64,000 nt of DNA, taken from assembly GCF_006715225.1 (NCBI RefSeq), contig NZ_VFMU01000001.1:3286001-3350000 (forward strand), read 5' to 3'. Source of the DNA: Arthrobacter sp. SLBN-112 (GTDB taxonomy: Bacteria; Actinomycetota; Actinomycetes; Actinomycetales; Micrococcaceae). The notes under the pieces were generated by a model that was not told where the DNA came from, made no database searches, and saw only the letters and a list, made by a program, of their open reading frames with translations. Shown piece by piece: positions 18,943 through 28,526 of the stretch. Every line of letters begins with the position of its first letter. Positions within the stretch are counted from its first letter, which is position 1. The translations under genes and the position numbers were made by a program.

Positions 18943-19338
18943 ATGTCTTTTGGACAGCGGGAATTTGACCGCCAGAAGCCCGAGATTGATTTCCCGGAAG
19001 GCGCCGTCCCCACGGAACTCGTCATCACAGACCTCATCGAGGGTGACGGCCGGGAGGCCCAGGCAGGGGACACCGTCTCCACCCACTACGTCGGGGTTGC
19101 CTGGTCCACCGGCGAGGAATTCGACGCCTCCTGGGGCCGCGGCGCACCGCTGGACTTCCGCGTCGGCGTCGGGCAGGTCATCCAGGGCTGGGACCAGGGC
19201 CTGCTGGGCATGAAGGTCGGCGGCCGCCGCCGCCTTGAGATCCCCTCCGAGCTGGCGTACGGCTCGCGCGGTGCAGGTGGCGCGATTGGCCCCAACGAAG
19301 CACTGATCTTCGTCGTGGACCTCGTGGCCGTCCGCTGA
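18943..19338 (+). CDS. FKBP-type peptidyl-prolyl cis-trans isomerase, cytoplasmic
   Basis: The 131-residue single-domain FKBP has no signal peptide. Conserved active-site elements are THYVGVAWSTGEEFDASWGR, QVIQGWDQGLLGMKVGGRRR and PSELAYG, and the C-terminal LIFVVDLVAV strand is complete. It catalyses prolyl isomerisation during folding. A clear AGGAGC ribosome binding site precedes the ATG. It lies 62 bp after the lipoprotein FKBP gene and may be co-transcribed with it; both sit between pafA and pafBC. Confidence 0.93.
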   Translation: MSFGQREFDRQKPEIDFPEGAVPTELVITDLIEGDGREAQAGDTVSTHYVGVAWSTGEEFDASWGRGAPLDFRVGVGQVIQGWDQGLLGMKVGGRRRLEIPSELAYGSRGAGGAIGPNEALIFVVDLVAVR

Positions 19339-19429
19339 TTGAACGGGCAGCGCGGCAGTACTGGAGGATATTCCTCCCATACTGCCGCGCTTTCTGCGTT
19401 CCCCGGGGGAGTTTAGTAACGTAACGAAC

Positions 19430-21415
19430 GTGTCCCTATCCCGTACTGAACGACTCCTCAACCTGCTGATTGCCTTGCTCAACACCCGCTACGGGCTGCA
19501 CCGCAGCGAACTGCGCGAAAAGGTCTACCACGACACCTCCGGCAACGACGTCGCATTCGGACGGATGTTCGAGCGGGACAAGAATGACCTGCGGGCGATG
19601 GGTTTCGACGTCGAGACGCTGACGGACATGGGCTGGAGTGAGGACGACCCCGCCACCACCAGGTACCGGATCGGCAAGGAGTCCAACCGGCTCCCGGATG
19701 TCCAGCTGGGGCCCGAGGAATGGACCGTCCTCCTGCTGGCCTCCCAGTTGTGGGAGCGTGCGGCGCTGGGAACCGCCGCGCAAAGCGCCCTCCGCAAGCT
19801 TCAGGCTTCCGGCAGGATGGCCGAGGTTGAACTGCCGGCCGGGGTCCAGCCACGGATCAAACCCGCAGGGCAGGCGTTCGATGACATCGTGGCCGCCATG
19901 CACGCCCGGCATCCCGTCACATTCACGTATCTCGCGGGCACCACCGGTAAAGAGGAAGAACGCACTGTGGAGCCGTGGGGCCTGGGCAGCCGGTTCGGCC
20001 AGTGGTACCTCATGGGCTACGACCGGGCACGGAAGGCGCCCAGGCACTTTCGGCTGTCGCGCTTCACCAGCGCCGTGACCACCTTGGCAAGGGAGCAGTA
20101 CACACCCCCCGTCGACTTCAATATCCGTGCTGAGCTTGACCGGCTGCCTGAACTGCCGCTGCGCACCGCCGTCGTGGACGTCAGGGAGGGGCACCTGCTG
20201 GCCCTGCGCCGCCGTGCCGTCCAGGGCGCCCTGGAGCAGGTACCAGGACAACCCCCTGAGGGCTACGACCGGCTCTTCGTGGAGTACCGGGACCCGGAGG
20301 TCCTTGCCGAAGAACTGGCTTCCTACGGACCTGATGCCCAGGTACAGGAACCGGCCGGGCTGGCCGCTGCCGTGCGGCGCAGGCTGCAGGCCGCAGCCGT
20401 GTTCAGCGACGCACCTGTTCCCGCCTACACCTTTGCCGATATCCGCTCCCGGGCCGCCCGTAAGGGGACGTCGGAGGACCAGCTCAAGCGCATGCTGCAG
20501 CTGGTGCCGTTCCTGGTCCATAACCAGGGCCTGCACATCCAGGACGTGGCACAGCACTTCGGTGTCACCCGGGAGGAGCTCGAGGCAGACCTGCGGATCC
20601 TCATCTGCTCAGGGCTGCCGGAGGGTTATCCTGACGACCTGCTCGATATCCAATGGGAAAACGACCACGTCTTCATTACCCAGGACCTTGACCTGAAGAA
20701 GCCGGTCCGGTTTACCGTGGCGGAGGCATGCGCGCTGCTGACGGGTCTTGAAACCCTCAACGGCCTGCCGGACCTTCCCGGCGGCGGTGCCCTGGAATCT
20801 GTCACGTTGAAGCTCCTGGCTGCCGCAGGCGAGGAGGGACTGCAGGCTGCCTCCATCGCCGGGCCGCAGGTTGCACCGGCGGACGCCGGAACCCATGCCA
20901 CGGTGCGCCAGGCCATCGAATCCCGCTCCCAGCTCCACCTGACCTACCTGTCACCCCAGCGGGACGCCGTGACAGAGCGCGACGTTGACCCACTGCGGCT
21001 GTATTCCCTGGACAACACCTGGTACCTCGAAGCCTGGTGCCACCTGGTGGACGGGCTGCGCAATTTCCGTTTGGACCGGATACAGGACGTGCACCCCACC
21101 GGCGAACCCGCCGCCCCGCATGGGCCTCCGGAGGGCGGCGTCCCGGCCAAGCTGTTCACCGCGAACGACGACGACACCATGGTCACCGTCCAGCTCACCC
21201 GGCAGGGGAGGGGGCTGGCGGAGGACTACTACGCGGAGCGCACCGCGGAGTTGCCCGACGGCGGCCTGGTGGCCGAAATCAGGTTCGGCAACACTGCCTG
21301 GCTGCCGATGTTCGTGGCCCAGCATGGCGGTTCAGCCCGGATTTTGGCCCCGGCGGATCTCGCTTCCGTCGCGCGCGACTGGCTCGCGGCCTCGCTGGCC
21401 AGCTACGACCGATAG
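19430..21415 (+). CDS. pafBC: PafBC fused WYL-domain transcriptional regulator
   Basis: At 661 residues this is a natural fusion of PafB and PafC, which are separate genes in Mycobacterium; a fused form is known in Arthrobacter. Each half has an N-terminal winged HTH (first: SRTERLLNLLIALLNTRYGL; second about residues 350-400, LKRMLQLVPFLVHNQGLHIQ) followed by a WYL domain (GQWYLMGYDRARKAPRHFRL and NTWYLEAWCHLVDGLRNFRL). PafBC activates the LexA-independent DNA-damage response. TAACGT at 19417-19422, seven bases before the GTG, suggests a leaderless start. Confidence 0.93.
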   Translation: MSLSRTERLLNLLIALLNTRYGLHRSELREKVYHDTSGNDVAFGRMFERDKNDLRAMGFDVETLTDMGWSEDDPATTRYRIGKESNRLPDVQLGPEEWTVLLLASQLWERAALGTAAQSALRKLQASGRMAEVELPAGVQPRIKPAGQAFDDIVAAMHARHPVTFTYLAGTTGKEEERTVEPWGLGSRFGQWYLMGYDRARKAPRHFRLSRFTSAVTTLAREQYTPPVDFNIRAELDRLPELPLRTAVVDVREGHLLALRRRAVQGALEQVPGQPPEGYDRLFVEYRDPEVLAEELASYGPDAQVQEPAGLAAAVRRRLQAAAVFSDAPVPAYTFADIRSRAARKGTSEDQLKRMLQLVPFLVHNQGLHIQDVAQHFGVTREELEADLRILICSGLPEGYPDDLLDIQWENDHVFITQDLDLKKPVRFTVAEACALLTGLETLNGLPDLPGGGALESVTLKLLAAAGEEGLQAASIAGPQVAPADAGTHATVRQAIESRSQLHLTYLSPQRDAVTERDVDPLRLYSLDNTWYLEAWCHLVDGLRNFRLDRIQDVHPTGEPAAPHGPPEGGVPAKLFTANDDDTMVTVQLTRQGRGLAEDYYAERTAELPDGGLVAEIRFGNTAWLPMFVAQHGGSARILAPADLASVARDWLAASLASYDR

Positions 21416-21425
21416 ACTTCTCAGC

Positions 21426-21773
21426 ATGCCTTGGTGGTCCTGGATTCTCATATGGGTGGCGCTGGTCGCAGTAGCCCTGCTGTTCTATGTCCTGCTGGGC
21501 ATCCGACTTTTCCGCCAGTTCATGGCCACGATGAAGGATCTCGGTGCCGCAGGCGAAAAGCTGGGACACCTGAACCCCATTGATCTGCCGGAGGAATCTG
21601 CAGATCCGGCCCGGGCTCTGCCAGGCTCAGCCGTTTTTGCCTCACCCGCTGTCATGCGACATGATTACGAGGCATCCAAATGGGCCCGGCGCGAGGAACG
21701 CCGCCGCCGGCGGGTGCAGCGTAAAAAGGACCGGGGCCAGCCGCAGGCGCTCGGAGATCTCGACTTCACATAG
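21426..21773 (+). CDS. small single-pass membrane protein upstream of tatA
   Basis: The 115-residue product has one N-terminal transmembrane segment (about residues 5-25, ILIWVALVAVALLFYVLLGI), an amphipathic middle and a strongly basic Arg/Lys-rich stretch (ARREERRRRRVQRKKDR). The ATG at 21426 was chosen because TAGACT (21413-21418), which begins with the stop codon of pafBC, lies seven bases upstream, a leaderless arrangement. The membrane topology and position before tatA recall a Tat-associated or cell-envelope protein, but I do not recognise a family. Confidence 0.75.
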   Translation: MPWWSWILIWVALVAVALLFYVLLGIRLFRQFMATMKDLGAAGEKLGHLNPIDLPEESADPARALPGSAVFASPAVMRHDYEASKWARREERRRRRVQRKKDRGQPQALGDLDFT

Positions 21774-21805
21774 AAGTAGGATGTACGTAGAGGAAAGGAT
21801 TTCCC

Positions 21806-22078
21806 GTGGGAAGACTCTTTGATGGCCCCTGGCCCATCGTAATCATCATCGTTGTTGCTTTGTTGCTCTTCGCCGCCCCGAAGCTTCCGGCCATGGCCCG
21901 CAGCCTGGGACAGTCAATGCGGATCATCAAGTCCGAGGTCAAGGAAATGAAGAACGACGGCAAAGCCGACTCCACCGAGGCAAATGGTCCGGTGGAAGGC
22001 ACCATCGTGAACCACCCCAAGGCGAAGCCCGGTGAGCCGACAGACGGCACTGACGTTCCGCCGTCGACCCGCGCCTGA
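21806..22078 (+). CDS. tatA: Sec-independent translocase subunit TatA
   Basis: The 90-residue subunit forms the variable pore of the twin-arginine pathway that exports folded proteins. It has a short N-terminal transmembrane helix (WPIVIIIVVALLLF), the hinge APKLPAMARSLGQSM typical of TatA/TatB and an amphipathic helix, then a hydrophilic tail. The FG-like hinge is replaced by AAPK. GAGGAAAGG precedes the GTG start. tatC begins 6 bp after its stop, so the two form an operon. Confidence 0.92.
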   Translation: MGRLFDGPWPIVIIIVVALLLFAAPKLPAMARSLGQSMRIIKSEVKEMKNDGKADSTEANGPVEGTIVNHPKAKPGEPTDGTDVPPSTRA

Positions 22079-22084
22079 CCTCCC

Positions 22085-22921
22085 GTGGCACTGTCGCGGG
22101 CCCGTAAAGCCAACCCCGAAGGGCGGATGTCGCTTTGGGAGCACCTCAACGAGCTGAAGAACCGGCTGATTAAGTCGGCCATCGGCGTCGTCATTGGCGG
22201 CATTGGGGGCTGGATACTTTACGATCCGCTGCTGAAGGCCCTGGCTGAACCGGTCAACCGCATCTCCAATGAGACCGGCGGCCTCGCGGCCATCAACTTC
22301 GGGACCATCGCGTCGCCCTTCGACTTCAAGCTCCAGATGTCGCTACTGATCGGGGCGGTCATTTCCAGCCCCATCTGGATCTACCAGCTCTGGGCCTTCA
22401 TCACCCCTGGGCTGACGTCCAAGGAACGCCGCTACACCCTCGGCTACATGGCGGCCGCCATTCCGCTGTTCCTGGCAGGAATCTGGGTGGGCTGGCTTGT
22501 GGTGCCGCAGGTGGTCCACGCGCTGACCCAGTTCACCCCGGCGGGCTCCTCCAGCGTCATCGACGCCCGGACCTACATCGAGTTCGTCACCCGGATGGTG
22601 CTCATGCTGGGCCTGGCCTTCCTGGTCCCCGTGGTGCTGGTGGGCGTCAACATGGCCGGAATCGTCTCCGGCCACACCATCCTCAAGGCCTGGCGCATCA
22701 CCGTCTTCCTGGTCTTCGTCCTGGCCGCCATTGCCGCGCCGGGCGCGGACGCGATTTCGATGTTCATGCTGGCCGGACCGCTGCTTGCACTGTTCTTCGC
22801 GGCCATCGGCATCTGCATCATGAACGACAAGCGCCGCGAACGCCGCCAGGCGCGGCAGGTTGAGGAAACCGAGGCCACCGCCGATGTCGCAACCCCAAGC
22901 AGCGAACTGAAGAAGCTCTAG
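22085..22921 (+). CDS. tatC: Sec-independent translocase subunit TatC
   Basis: The 278-residue six-helix membrane protein is the twin-arginine signal receptor. The N-terminal cytoplasmic motif MSLWEHLNELKNRL contains the conserved Glu and Leu residues of the signal-binding site, and the first periplasmic loop is followed by FDFKLQMSLLIGAVISSPIWIYQLWAF in pieces typical of TatC. The C-terminal tail is charged. A Tat substrate is likely among the exported proteins of this genome; the Rieske protein qcrA in this window is a known class of Tat client. Confidence 0.95.
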   Translation: MALSRARKANPEGRMSLWEHLNELKNRLIKSAIGVVIGGIGGWILYDPLLKALAEPVNRISNETGGLAAINFGTIASPFDFKLQMSLLIGAVISSPIWIYQLWAFITPGLTSKERRYTLGYMAAAIPLFLAGIWVGWLVVPQVVHALTQFTPAGSSSVIDARTYIEFVTRMVLMLGLAFLVPVVLVGVNMAGIVSGHTILKAWRITVFLVFVLAAIAAPGADAISMFMLAGPLLALFFAAIGICIMNDKRRERRQARQVEETEATADVATPSSELKKL

Positions 22922-22941
22922 CCTGCCGTTAGGCTTGGGGT

Positions 22942-25866
22942 ATGTCCTCCACCACCGGACCCTTCTCCGCCGGCCCCATCGATCCTGAAGAAATGTCGCC
23001 GGCCGAGAGATACCGTGCCAGCGCTGAACGCCGGGCCGAGGCCGCCACCTACCTTGGCGCGTTCATCCGGACCCTGGACTTCGAGCTTGACGACTTTCAA
23101 CGGCAGGCATGCCGCTCCCTGCAGGAAGGCAGGGGAGTCCTGGTGGCTGCCCCCACCGGCGCCGGCAAGACCATCGTGGGGGAGTTCGCCATCTACCTCG
23201 CGCTGCAGCGGGGCCTGAAGGCCTTCTACACCACGCCCATCAAGGCGCTCAGCAACCAGAAATTCAGTGAACTCGCCGAAAAATACGGCGTAGACAATGT
23301 GGGGCTCCTCACCGGGGACACCAGCATCAACGGTGATGCGCAGGTGGTGGTCATGACCACCGAGGTCCTCCGGAACATGCTTTACGCGGACTCGGCCACG
23401 CTCGGCGACCTTGGCTACGTAGTCATGGACGAGGTCCACTACCTCGCCGACCGGTTCCGCGGGGCCGTCTGGGAGGAAGTCATCATCCACCTGCCCAGCG
23501 AGGTCCAGGTGGCGTCACTGAGTGCGACCGTTTCCAATGCCGAGGAATTCGGCGCCTGGCTGGACACCGTTCGTGGTGACACCGACATCATCGTTTCCGA
23601 GCACCGCCCGGTTCCGTTGTGGCAGCACGTCATGGTGGGTCGGCGGATCATGGACCTGTTTGCCGGGGAGACCACTTTCGACGAAATCGCCCCGCCCGTT
23701 GAGGAAGACGAGCAGCAGCCGGCCGCGTCCGGCAAGTCCCGCGACGCCGGCAAGGGGCGCGGTTTCGACGTCAACCCGGACCTGCTGACGGTGGCCCAGA
23801 GCGAGAGCCGGCAGAGCTTCCGCAGCAGGCCGGGGCCCGGGGGAAGGGGCCAGCGCGGCCGGCGCGGAAACGACCGCCCGGTCCGTGCTGCAGAGCCGAT
23901 GGGGGTGCGCCCCGCCAGCCGCCCCCAGGTGATCGCCAGCCTGGACCGGATGGACCTGCTGCCGGCCATCACCTTCATCTTTTCCCGCGCCGGTTGTGAG
24001 GCGGCCGTCGCCCAGTGCGTTGCGTCCGGGCTCTGGCTCACCACCGAGAAAGAGCAGCGGATCATTGCCCAGCGCGTTGACGAGGCGGGGCAGGACATCC
24101 CGCCGGACGACCTTGACGTCCTGGGCTTTTGGACCTGGCGGGACGGGCTGCTTCGAGGCTTCGCCGCCCACCACGCCGGCATGCTGCCCACCTTCAAGGA
24201 GGTCGTTGAGAAACTGTTCGTTGATGGCCTGGTCAAGGCTGTCTTCGCCACGGAGACCCTCGCCCTGGGCGTCAACATGCCTGCCCGCTCGGTGGTGCTG
24301 GAAAAGCTGGACAAGTTCAATGGCGAAGCCCATGTGGACATCACCGCGGGTGAGTACACCCAGCTGACCGGCCGCGCAGGCCGGCGCGGCATCGACATTG
24401 AAGGCCACGCCGTAGTGCTGTGGCAGCCGGGAACGGATCCGACGGCGGTGGCCGGGCTGGCATCGCGGCGCACCTACCCGCTGAACTCCAGTTTCCGGCC
24501 CACCTACAACATGAGCATCAACCTGCTGGCGCAGTTTGGCCGGGCCAGGGCACGGGAGATCCTGGAGTCATCCTTTGCCCAGTTCCAGGCGGACCGGTCC
24601 GTGGTGGGCCTGGCCCGCCAGGTGCGGAGCCGTGAGGAATCCCTTGCCGGCTACGCAAAATCGATGACCTGCCACCTGGGCGACTTCACGGAGTACGCCC
24701 GGTTGCGCAGGGAATTGTCCGACGCCGAGAACGCCACTTCCCGTACCAAGTCCCGCGTCCGGAAATCCCTTTGCGACGACTCCCTGGCGCGCCTCCTGCC
24801 CGGCGATGTGGTCGACGTTCCCGGCGGCCGCGCCCCCGGGCCCGCCGTCGTCCTTAGCTCGGACCACACCAGCCGCGAACCCCGGCCGGCCGTGCTGACG
24901 CTGGACAACCAGTTGCGCAGGATCGGCGCCGACGACCTCGAAGGTCCCATCGCGCCGGTTACCAGGATCCGCATCCCCAAATCCTTCAACGCCAAGGTGC
25001 CCAAGTCGCGCCGGGACCTCGCGTCCTCTGTCCGGAACGCCCTGCGGGAAAACCGTCCGCCCGCCCCGGGCCAGAACCGCAACCACGACTTCGGCCGCGG
25101 CGCCGCCCTGCCCAACCAGGAAAAGCGCATAGCGGAGCTGCGCCGGGCCCTGAAGGCCCACCCCTGCCATGGGTGCAGTGAACGGGAAGACCACGCCCGT
25201 TGGTCGGAGCGCTGGTGGAAGCTGCGGCGCGAAACGGACGGCCTGGTCCGCCAGATCCAAGGCCGGACCAACACCATCGCCAAGACCTTCGACCGGGTCT
25301 GCGATGTGCTGTCCGCTTACGGCTACCTCGAAGATGCCGGAGACGGCAGGCTTAACATCAGCCCTGACGGCCAGCGGCTCCGCAGGATCTACGGCGAGAA
25401 GGACCTGTTGATCTCCCAGTCGCTGCGGCTGGGCGCGTTCAATGACCTCGACGCCGCCGAAGTTGCTGCACTGGCCAGCGTGCTGGTCTACCAGGCCAAA
25501 CGCGAAGACCGGGGCCTGCGGCCGCGCATGCCCAGCGTCTCGCTGGAGACCTCCGTGGACATTGTGGTCAAGGAATGGTCCGTCCTTGAGGACGTGGAAG
25601 AGGAGAACAAGCTTCCCCTGACCGGCGAACCTGAACTGGGACTTATGTGGCCGCTGTATAAATGGGCCCGCGGCCGCCACCTGCAGGATGTCCTCAGCGG
25701 CACCGATCTTGCCGCCGGCGACTTTGTCCGCTGGGTGAAGCAGGTTGTGGACCTTCTGGACCAGCTTGCCAAAATCCCCGGCCTCGACCCGCGGCTGGCA
25801 CGGCTGTGCGCCGAAGCGATCAACCTCATCCGCCGCGGTGTCGTGGCGTATTCATCCGTTCTCTAG
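22942..25866 (+). CDS. helY: Ski2-like DEAD/DEAH-box RNA helicase HelY
   Basis: The 974-residue superfamily 2 helicase has Walker A APTGAGKT at 70-77, motif II DEVHYL with Asp163-Glu164, motif III LSATVSN and motif VI QLTGRAGRRG, followed by a C-terminal DSHCT domain. This matches Ski2/Mtr4-type helicases, which unwind RNA ahead of exonucleases; mycobacterial HelY occupies the same place after tatC. A Gly/Arg-rich insert lies around residues 270-320. TAGGCT at 22930-22935 six bases before the ATG indicates its own leaderless promoter, only 8 bp after the tatC stop. Confidence 0.93.
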   Translation: MSSTTGPFSAGPIDPEEMSPAERYRASAERRAEAATYLGAFIRTLDFELDDFQRQACRSLQEGRGVLVAAPTGAGKTIVGEFAIYLALQRGLKAFYTTPIKALSNQKFSELAEKYGVDNVGLLTGDTSINGDAQVVVMTTEVLRNMLYADSATLGDLGYVVMDEVHYLADRFRGAVWEEVIIHLPSEVQVASLSATVSNAEEFGAWLDTVRGDTDIIVSEHRPVPLWQHVMVGRRIMDLFAGETTFDEIAPPVEEDEQQPAASGKSRDAGKGRGFDVNPDLLTVAQSESRQSFRSRPGPGGRGQRGRRGNDRPVRAAEPMGVRPASRPQVIASLDRMDLLPAITFIFSRAGCEAAVAQCVASGLWLTTEKEQRIIAQRVDEAGQDIPPDDLDVLGFWTWRDGLLRGFAAHHAGMLPTFKEVVEKLFVDGLVKAVFATETLALGVNMPARSVVLEKLDKFNGEAHVDITAGEYTQLTGRAGRRGIDIEGHAVVLWQPGTDPTAVAGLASRRTYPLNSSFRPTYNMSINLLAQFGRARAREILESSFAQFQADRSVVGLARQVRSREESLAGYAKSMTCHLGDFTEYARLRRELSDAENATSRTKSRVRKSLCDDSLARLLPGDVVDVPGGRAPGPAVVLSSDHTSREPRPAVLTLDNQLRRIGADDLEGPIAPVTRIRIPKSFNAKVPKSRRDLASSVRNALRENRPPAPGQNRNHDFGRGAALPNQEKRIAELRRALKAHPCHGCSEREDHARWSERWWKLRRETDGLVRQIQGRTNTIAKTFDRVCDVLSAYGYLEDAGDGRLNISPDGQRLRRIYGEKDLLISQSLRLGAFNDLDAAEVAALASVLVYQAKREDRGLRPRMPSVSLETSVDIVVKEWSVLEDVEEENKLPLTGEPELGLMWPLYKWARGRHLQDVLSGTDLAAGDFVRWVKQVVDLLDQLAKIPGLDPRLARLCAEAINLIRRGVVAYSSVL

Positions 25867-25924
25867 CCCCGTTGTCCAACGCCGGCTGCTGCCGGTGCGC
25901 CCCCACCCAGGAGACTGCCCCGCC

Positions 25925-27592
25925 ATGCCCCGCCCCGATGCAACGTCCCGCTCCGATGCCACCCCCCGTCCCGCGCCGGTGCTGTACCGCAATGGTTCGG
26001 TTTACACGGCAGCGGATCCCTTCGCAACCGCCATGCTGGTGGACGGTGACACCGTTGCCTGGGTTGGCTCAGAGCAGGCCGCATCCTCCATCGCGGACAG
26101 TTCCATGGACATCATCGACCTCCGCGGCGCCCTGGTGGCACCGGGATTCGTCGACTCCCACATCCACCTGACCGAAACCGGAATCGCGCTGGACTCGCTG
26201 CAATTGGGGACGGCCACCTCGGCCAGGGCGCTGCTGGATGCCGTCGCGTCGGCTGGCGGGGAAGGGCCCGTGCTCGGCCATGGCTGGGACGAGTCCATCT
26301 GGGCTGATCCCGCCCTGCCCAGTGCCGAGGAACTGGAGCGGGCGTCCGGCGGCCGGCCGGTCTACCTTTCCAGGGTGGACGTCCACTCGGCCTTGGTGTC
26401 GACGTCGCTGGTACAGTCGGCGGAGCTTCGCGGCAAGGACGGGTACGACGGCGGTGCCCGGGTCATGCGGGCAGCCCACGACGCCGCCCGGCTGGCAACC
26501 CGGCAGCTGCCGCAGGATGCGCTGAAGCGGCACCAGGCCCGTGCACTGGCAGAGGCCGCCGCCAACGGATATGTCGCCGTTGTCGAGATGGGAGCCCCGC
26601 ACATCGGAGGCGCCGAGGACGTGCGGCTTGCCGCAGCTTGGAATGAGGCCCGTCCGGGTGCGCAGCGCTTTCCCGAGGTGCTGCCGTACTGGGGCGAGCT
26701 GGTCTCGTCCGAGGCGCAGGCCCGTTCCCTTGTGGAGCAGCTTGGTGGCGGCATCCAGGGGCTGGCAGGGGACTTAAACATCGACGGATCGATCGGATCC
26801 AGGACGGCCGCCCTGCGCACTGGCTACAGCGATGCCGGCCAGGAGCGCGGCAGCCTGTACCTCAGCGCCGACCAGGCGGCAGCCCATCTTGCCGCCTGTT
26901 CCCTGGCAGGGATCCAGGGCGGCTTCCATGTGATTGGGGACGCCGGGCTGGACGCTGCGCTGGAGGCACTGGACCTGGCAGCCAAAGAGGTGGGCGAGCA
27001 GCGGGTGAGGGCCGCGGGCCACCGCTTTGAGCATGTGGAGATGGCTGACGCCGCGGCTGTGGCCAAGCTGGCCCACTACTCCGTGACCGTCAGCGCCCAA
27101 CCCTCCTTCGATGCGGCATGGGGCGGAGCCGGCGCCTTATACGAGCGGAGGCTGGGGGAGCGGAGCCGGTCGATGAACCCCTTCGCCGCTTTCTACTCCG
27201 CCGGAGTTCCTGTCTGCTTCGGCAGCGACAGCCCTGTCACGCCGCTACGTCCCTGGTCCAGCGTGCGCGCCTGCGTGGAACATAACAACCCGGAGCAGCG
27301 CATTTCCGCACGGGCAGCCTTCCTGGGCCACACGCGTGCCGGCTGGAGGGCCGCACGCCACACCAACCCCATGGCCGGACAGCTTGTTCCCGGGTCGCCG
27401 GCCAGTTTCGCCGTGTGGGAGGTGGAGGAATTGATGGTCCAGGTGGCTGCCGGCAGGGTGCAGTCATGGAGCACCGATCCGCGGGCCAGGACCCCGCTGC
27501 TGCCGGCACTGGACACGGGCTCCGATCCGGTATGCCTGCAAACCGTAAAAGACGGTGCCGAACTCTTCGCCAGCCCGGCCCTGCGTTCCTGA
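25925..27592 (+). CDS. amidohydrolase family protein (YtcJ-like)
   Basis: The 555-residue metal-dependent hydrolase contains the N-terminal metal motif in GFVDSHIHLTETG, a later His in GGFHVIGDAGLDA and the Asp in CFGSDSPVTPL, which together form the TIM-barrel metal centre of amidohydrolase_3 (YtcJ-type) enzymes. These hydrolyse amide-like bonds; the substrate is unknown. The ATG at 25925 is preceded by CAGGAGA 8 bp upstream and matches the domain start; an in-frame extension upstream overlaps helY and is rejected. Confidence 0.87.
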   Translation: MPRPDATSRSDATPRPAPVLYRNGSVYTAADPFATAMLVDGDTVAWVGSEQAASSIADSSMDIIDLRGALVAPGFVDSHIHLTETGIALDSLQLGTATSARALLDAVASAGGEGPVLGHGWDESIWADPALPSAEELERASGGRPVYLSRVDVHSALVSTSLVQSAELRGKDGYDGGARVMRAAHDAARLATRQLPQDALKRHQARALAEAAANGYVAVVEMGAPHIGGAEDVRLAAAWNEARPGAQRFPEVLPYWGELVSSEAQARSLVEQLGGGIQGLAGDLNIDGSIGSRTAALRTGYSDAGQERGSLYLSADQAAAHLAACSLAGIQGGFHVIGDAGLDAALEALDLAAKEVGEQRVRAAGHRFEHVEMADAAAVAKLAHYSVTVSAQPSFDAAWGGAGALYERRLGERSRSMNPFAAFYSAGVPVCFGSDSPVTPLRPWSSVRACVEHNNPEQRISARAAFLGHTRAGWRAARHTNPMAGQLVPGSPASFAVWEVEELMVQVAAGRVQSWSTDPRARTPLLPALDTGSDPVCLQTVKDGAELFASPALRS

Positions 27593-27688
27593 CGCAGCAG
27601 TCCTCCGCCCTATAATGGGTAGTTGCGCCCGCCGCCGGCAAGGCCCGGCATCAGGTGCTCCGACCACCTCCACCAGGAAAGGCCCTTT

Positions 27689-28432
27689 GTGCGCGTCCTT
27701 ACGATCATTCCCACCTACAACGAACTGGAATCGCTGCCCAAGACGCTCCAGCGCCTTCGGAAGGCCGTTCCGGCGTCGGACGTGCTGGTGGTTGATGACA
27801 ACAGCCCCGACGGCACCGGCCAACTTGCCGACGGATTCGCCGCCGAGGACTCCCAGGTCCACGTCCTGCACCGCAAGGGCAAGGAAGGCCTGGGCGCCGC
27901 CTACATCGCCGGCTTCAAGTGGGGCCTGGACGCCGGCTACGACGTCCTCGTCGAGATGGACGCCGACGGCTCGCACCAGCCCGAACAGCTTCCCCAACTG
28001 CTCGAAGCCGTGGATCAGGGCGCAGACCTGGCCATGGGCTCGCGCTGGGTTCCCGGCGGCAGCGTGGTCAACTGGCCGCTGTACCGCCAGGCGATCTCCA
28101 GGATCGGCAGCACCTACGCCCGGCTGATGCTCGGCCTGCGGATCAAGGACGTCACCGGCGGCTACCGGGCATTCCGCAGGACCACCCTGGAAAAGCTCAA
28201 CCTGGACCAGGTTGACTCGGTGGGCTACGGCTTCCAGGTGGACCTGGCATGGCGCGTGGCCAAACTGGGGCTCCGCATCGAAGAACGCCCCATCACCTTC
28301 GTGGAGCGCGAACTCGGCGCCTCAAAGATGAGCGGCAACATCGTGATCGAGGCAATGGTCAACGTCACCCGCTGGGGACTGGCAGCCCGCTGGAACACCC
28401 TGACAGGCAAGCTGAAGAACAAGCAGGCGTAG
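27689..28432 (+). CDS. polyprenol monophosphomannose synthase-like GT2 (Ppm1/DPM1)
   Basis: The 247-residue family 2 glycosyltransferase starts directly with [14 protein letters not shown], has [10 protein letters not shown], the metal-binding DAD in [11 protein letters not shown] and the catalytic region [12 protein letters not shown], all diagnostic of dolichol/polyprenol phosphate mannose synthases. It would move mannose from GDP-mannose to polyprenyl phosphate, supplying lipid-linked mannose for glycoprotein and lipoglycan mannosylation outside the membrane. The acyltransferase (Ppm2) domain is absent. The GTG at 27689 follows AGGAAAGG and is preferred to upstream frames. Confidence 0.9.
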   Translation: MRVLTIIPTYNELESLPKTLQRLRKAVPASDVLVVDDNSPDGTGQLADGFAAEDSQVHVLHRKGKEGLGAAYIAGFKWGLDAGYDVLVEMDADGSHQPEQLPQLLEAVDQGADLAMGSRWVPGGSVVNWPLYRQAISRIGSTYARLMLGLRIKDVTGGYRAFRRTTLEKLNLDQVDSVGYGFQVDLAWRVAKLGLRIEERPITFVERELGASKMSGNIVIEAMVNVTRWGLAARWNTLTGKLKNKQA

Positions 28433-28469
28433 TCTTCCTTTCCGGAGCCGACGGCATCCGCGGAAACAG

Positions 28470-28515
28470 AAGAAGGGGGCGGCCCCGCACGAGAGTGCGG
28501 GGCCGCCCCCTTCTT
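28470..28515. terminator. bidirectional terminator between ppm1-like gene and rbpA
   Basis: Bases 28470-28490 and 28495-28515 form a perfect 21-bp GC-rich stem closed by a GAGA tetraloop, with A-rich and T-rich ends. It lies between two convergent genes and can serve both. Confidence 0.9.
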
Positions 28516-28526
28516 TGGGACTAACC

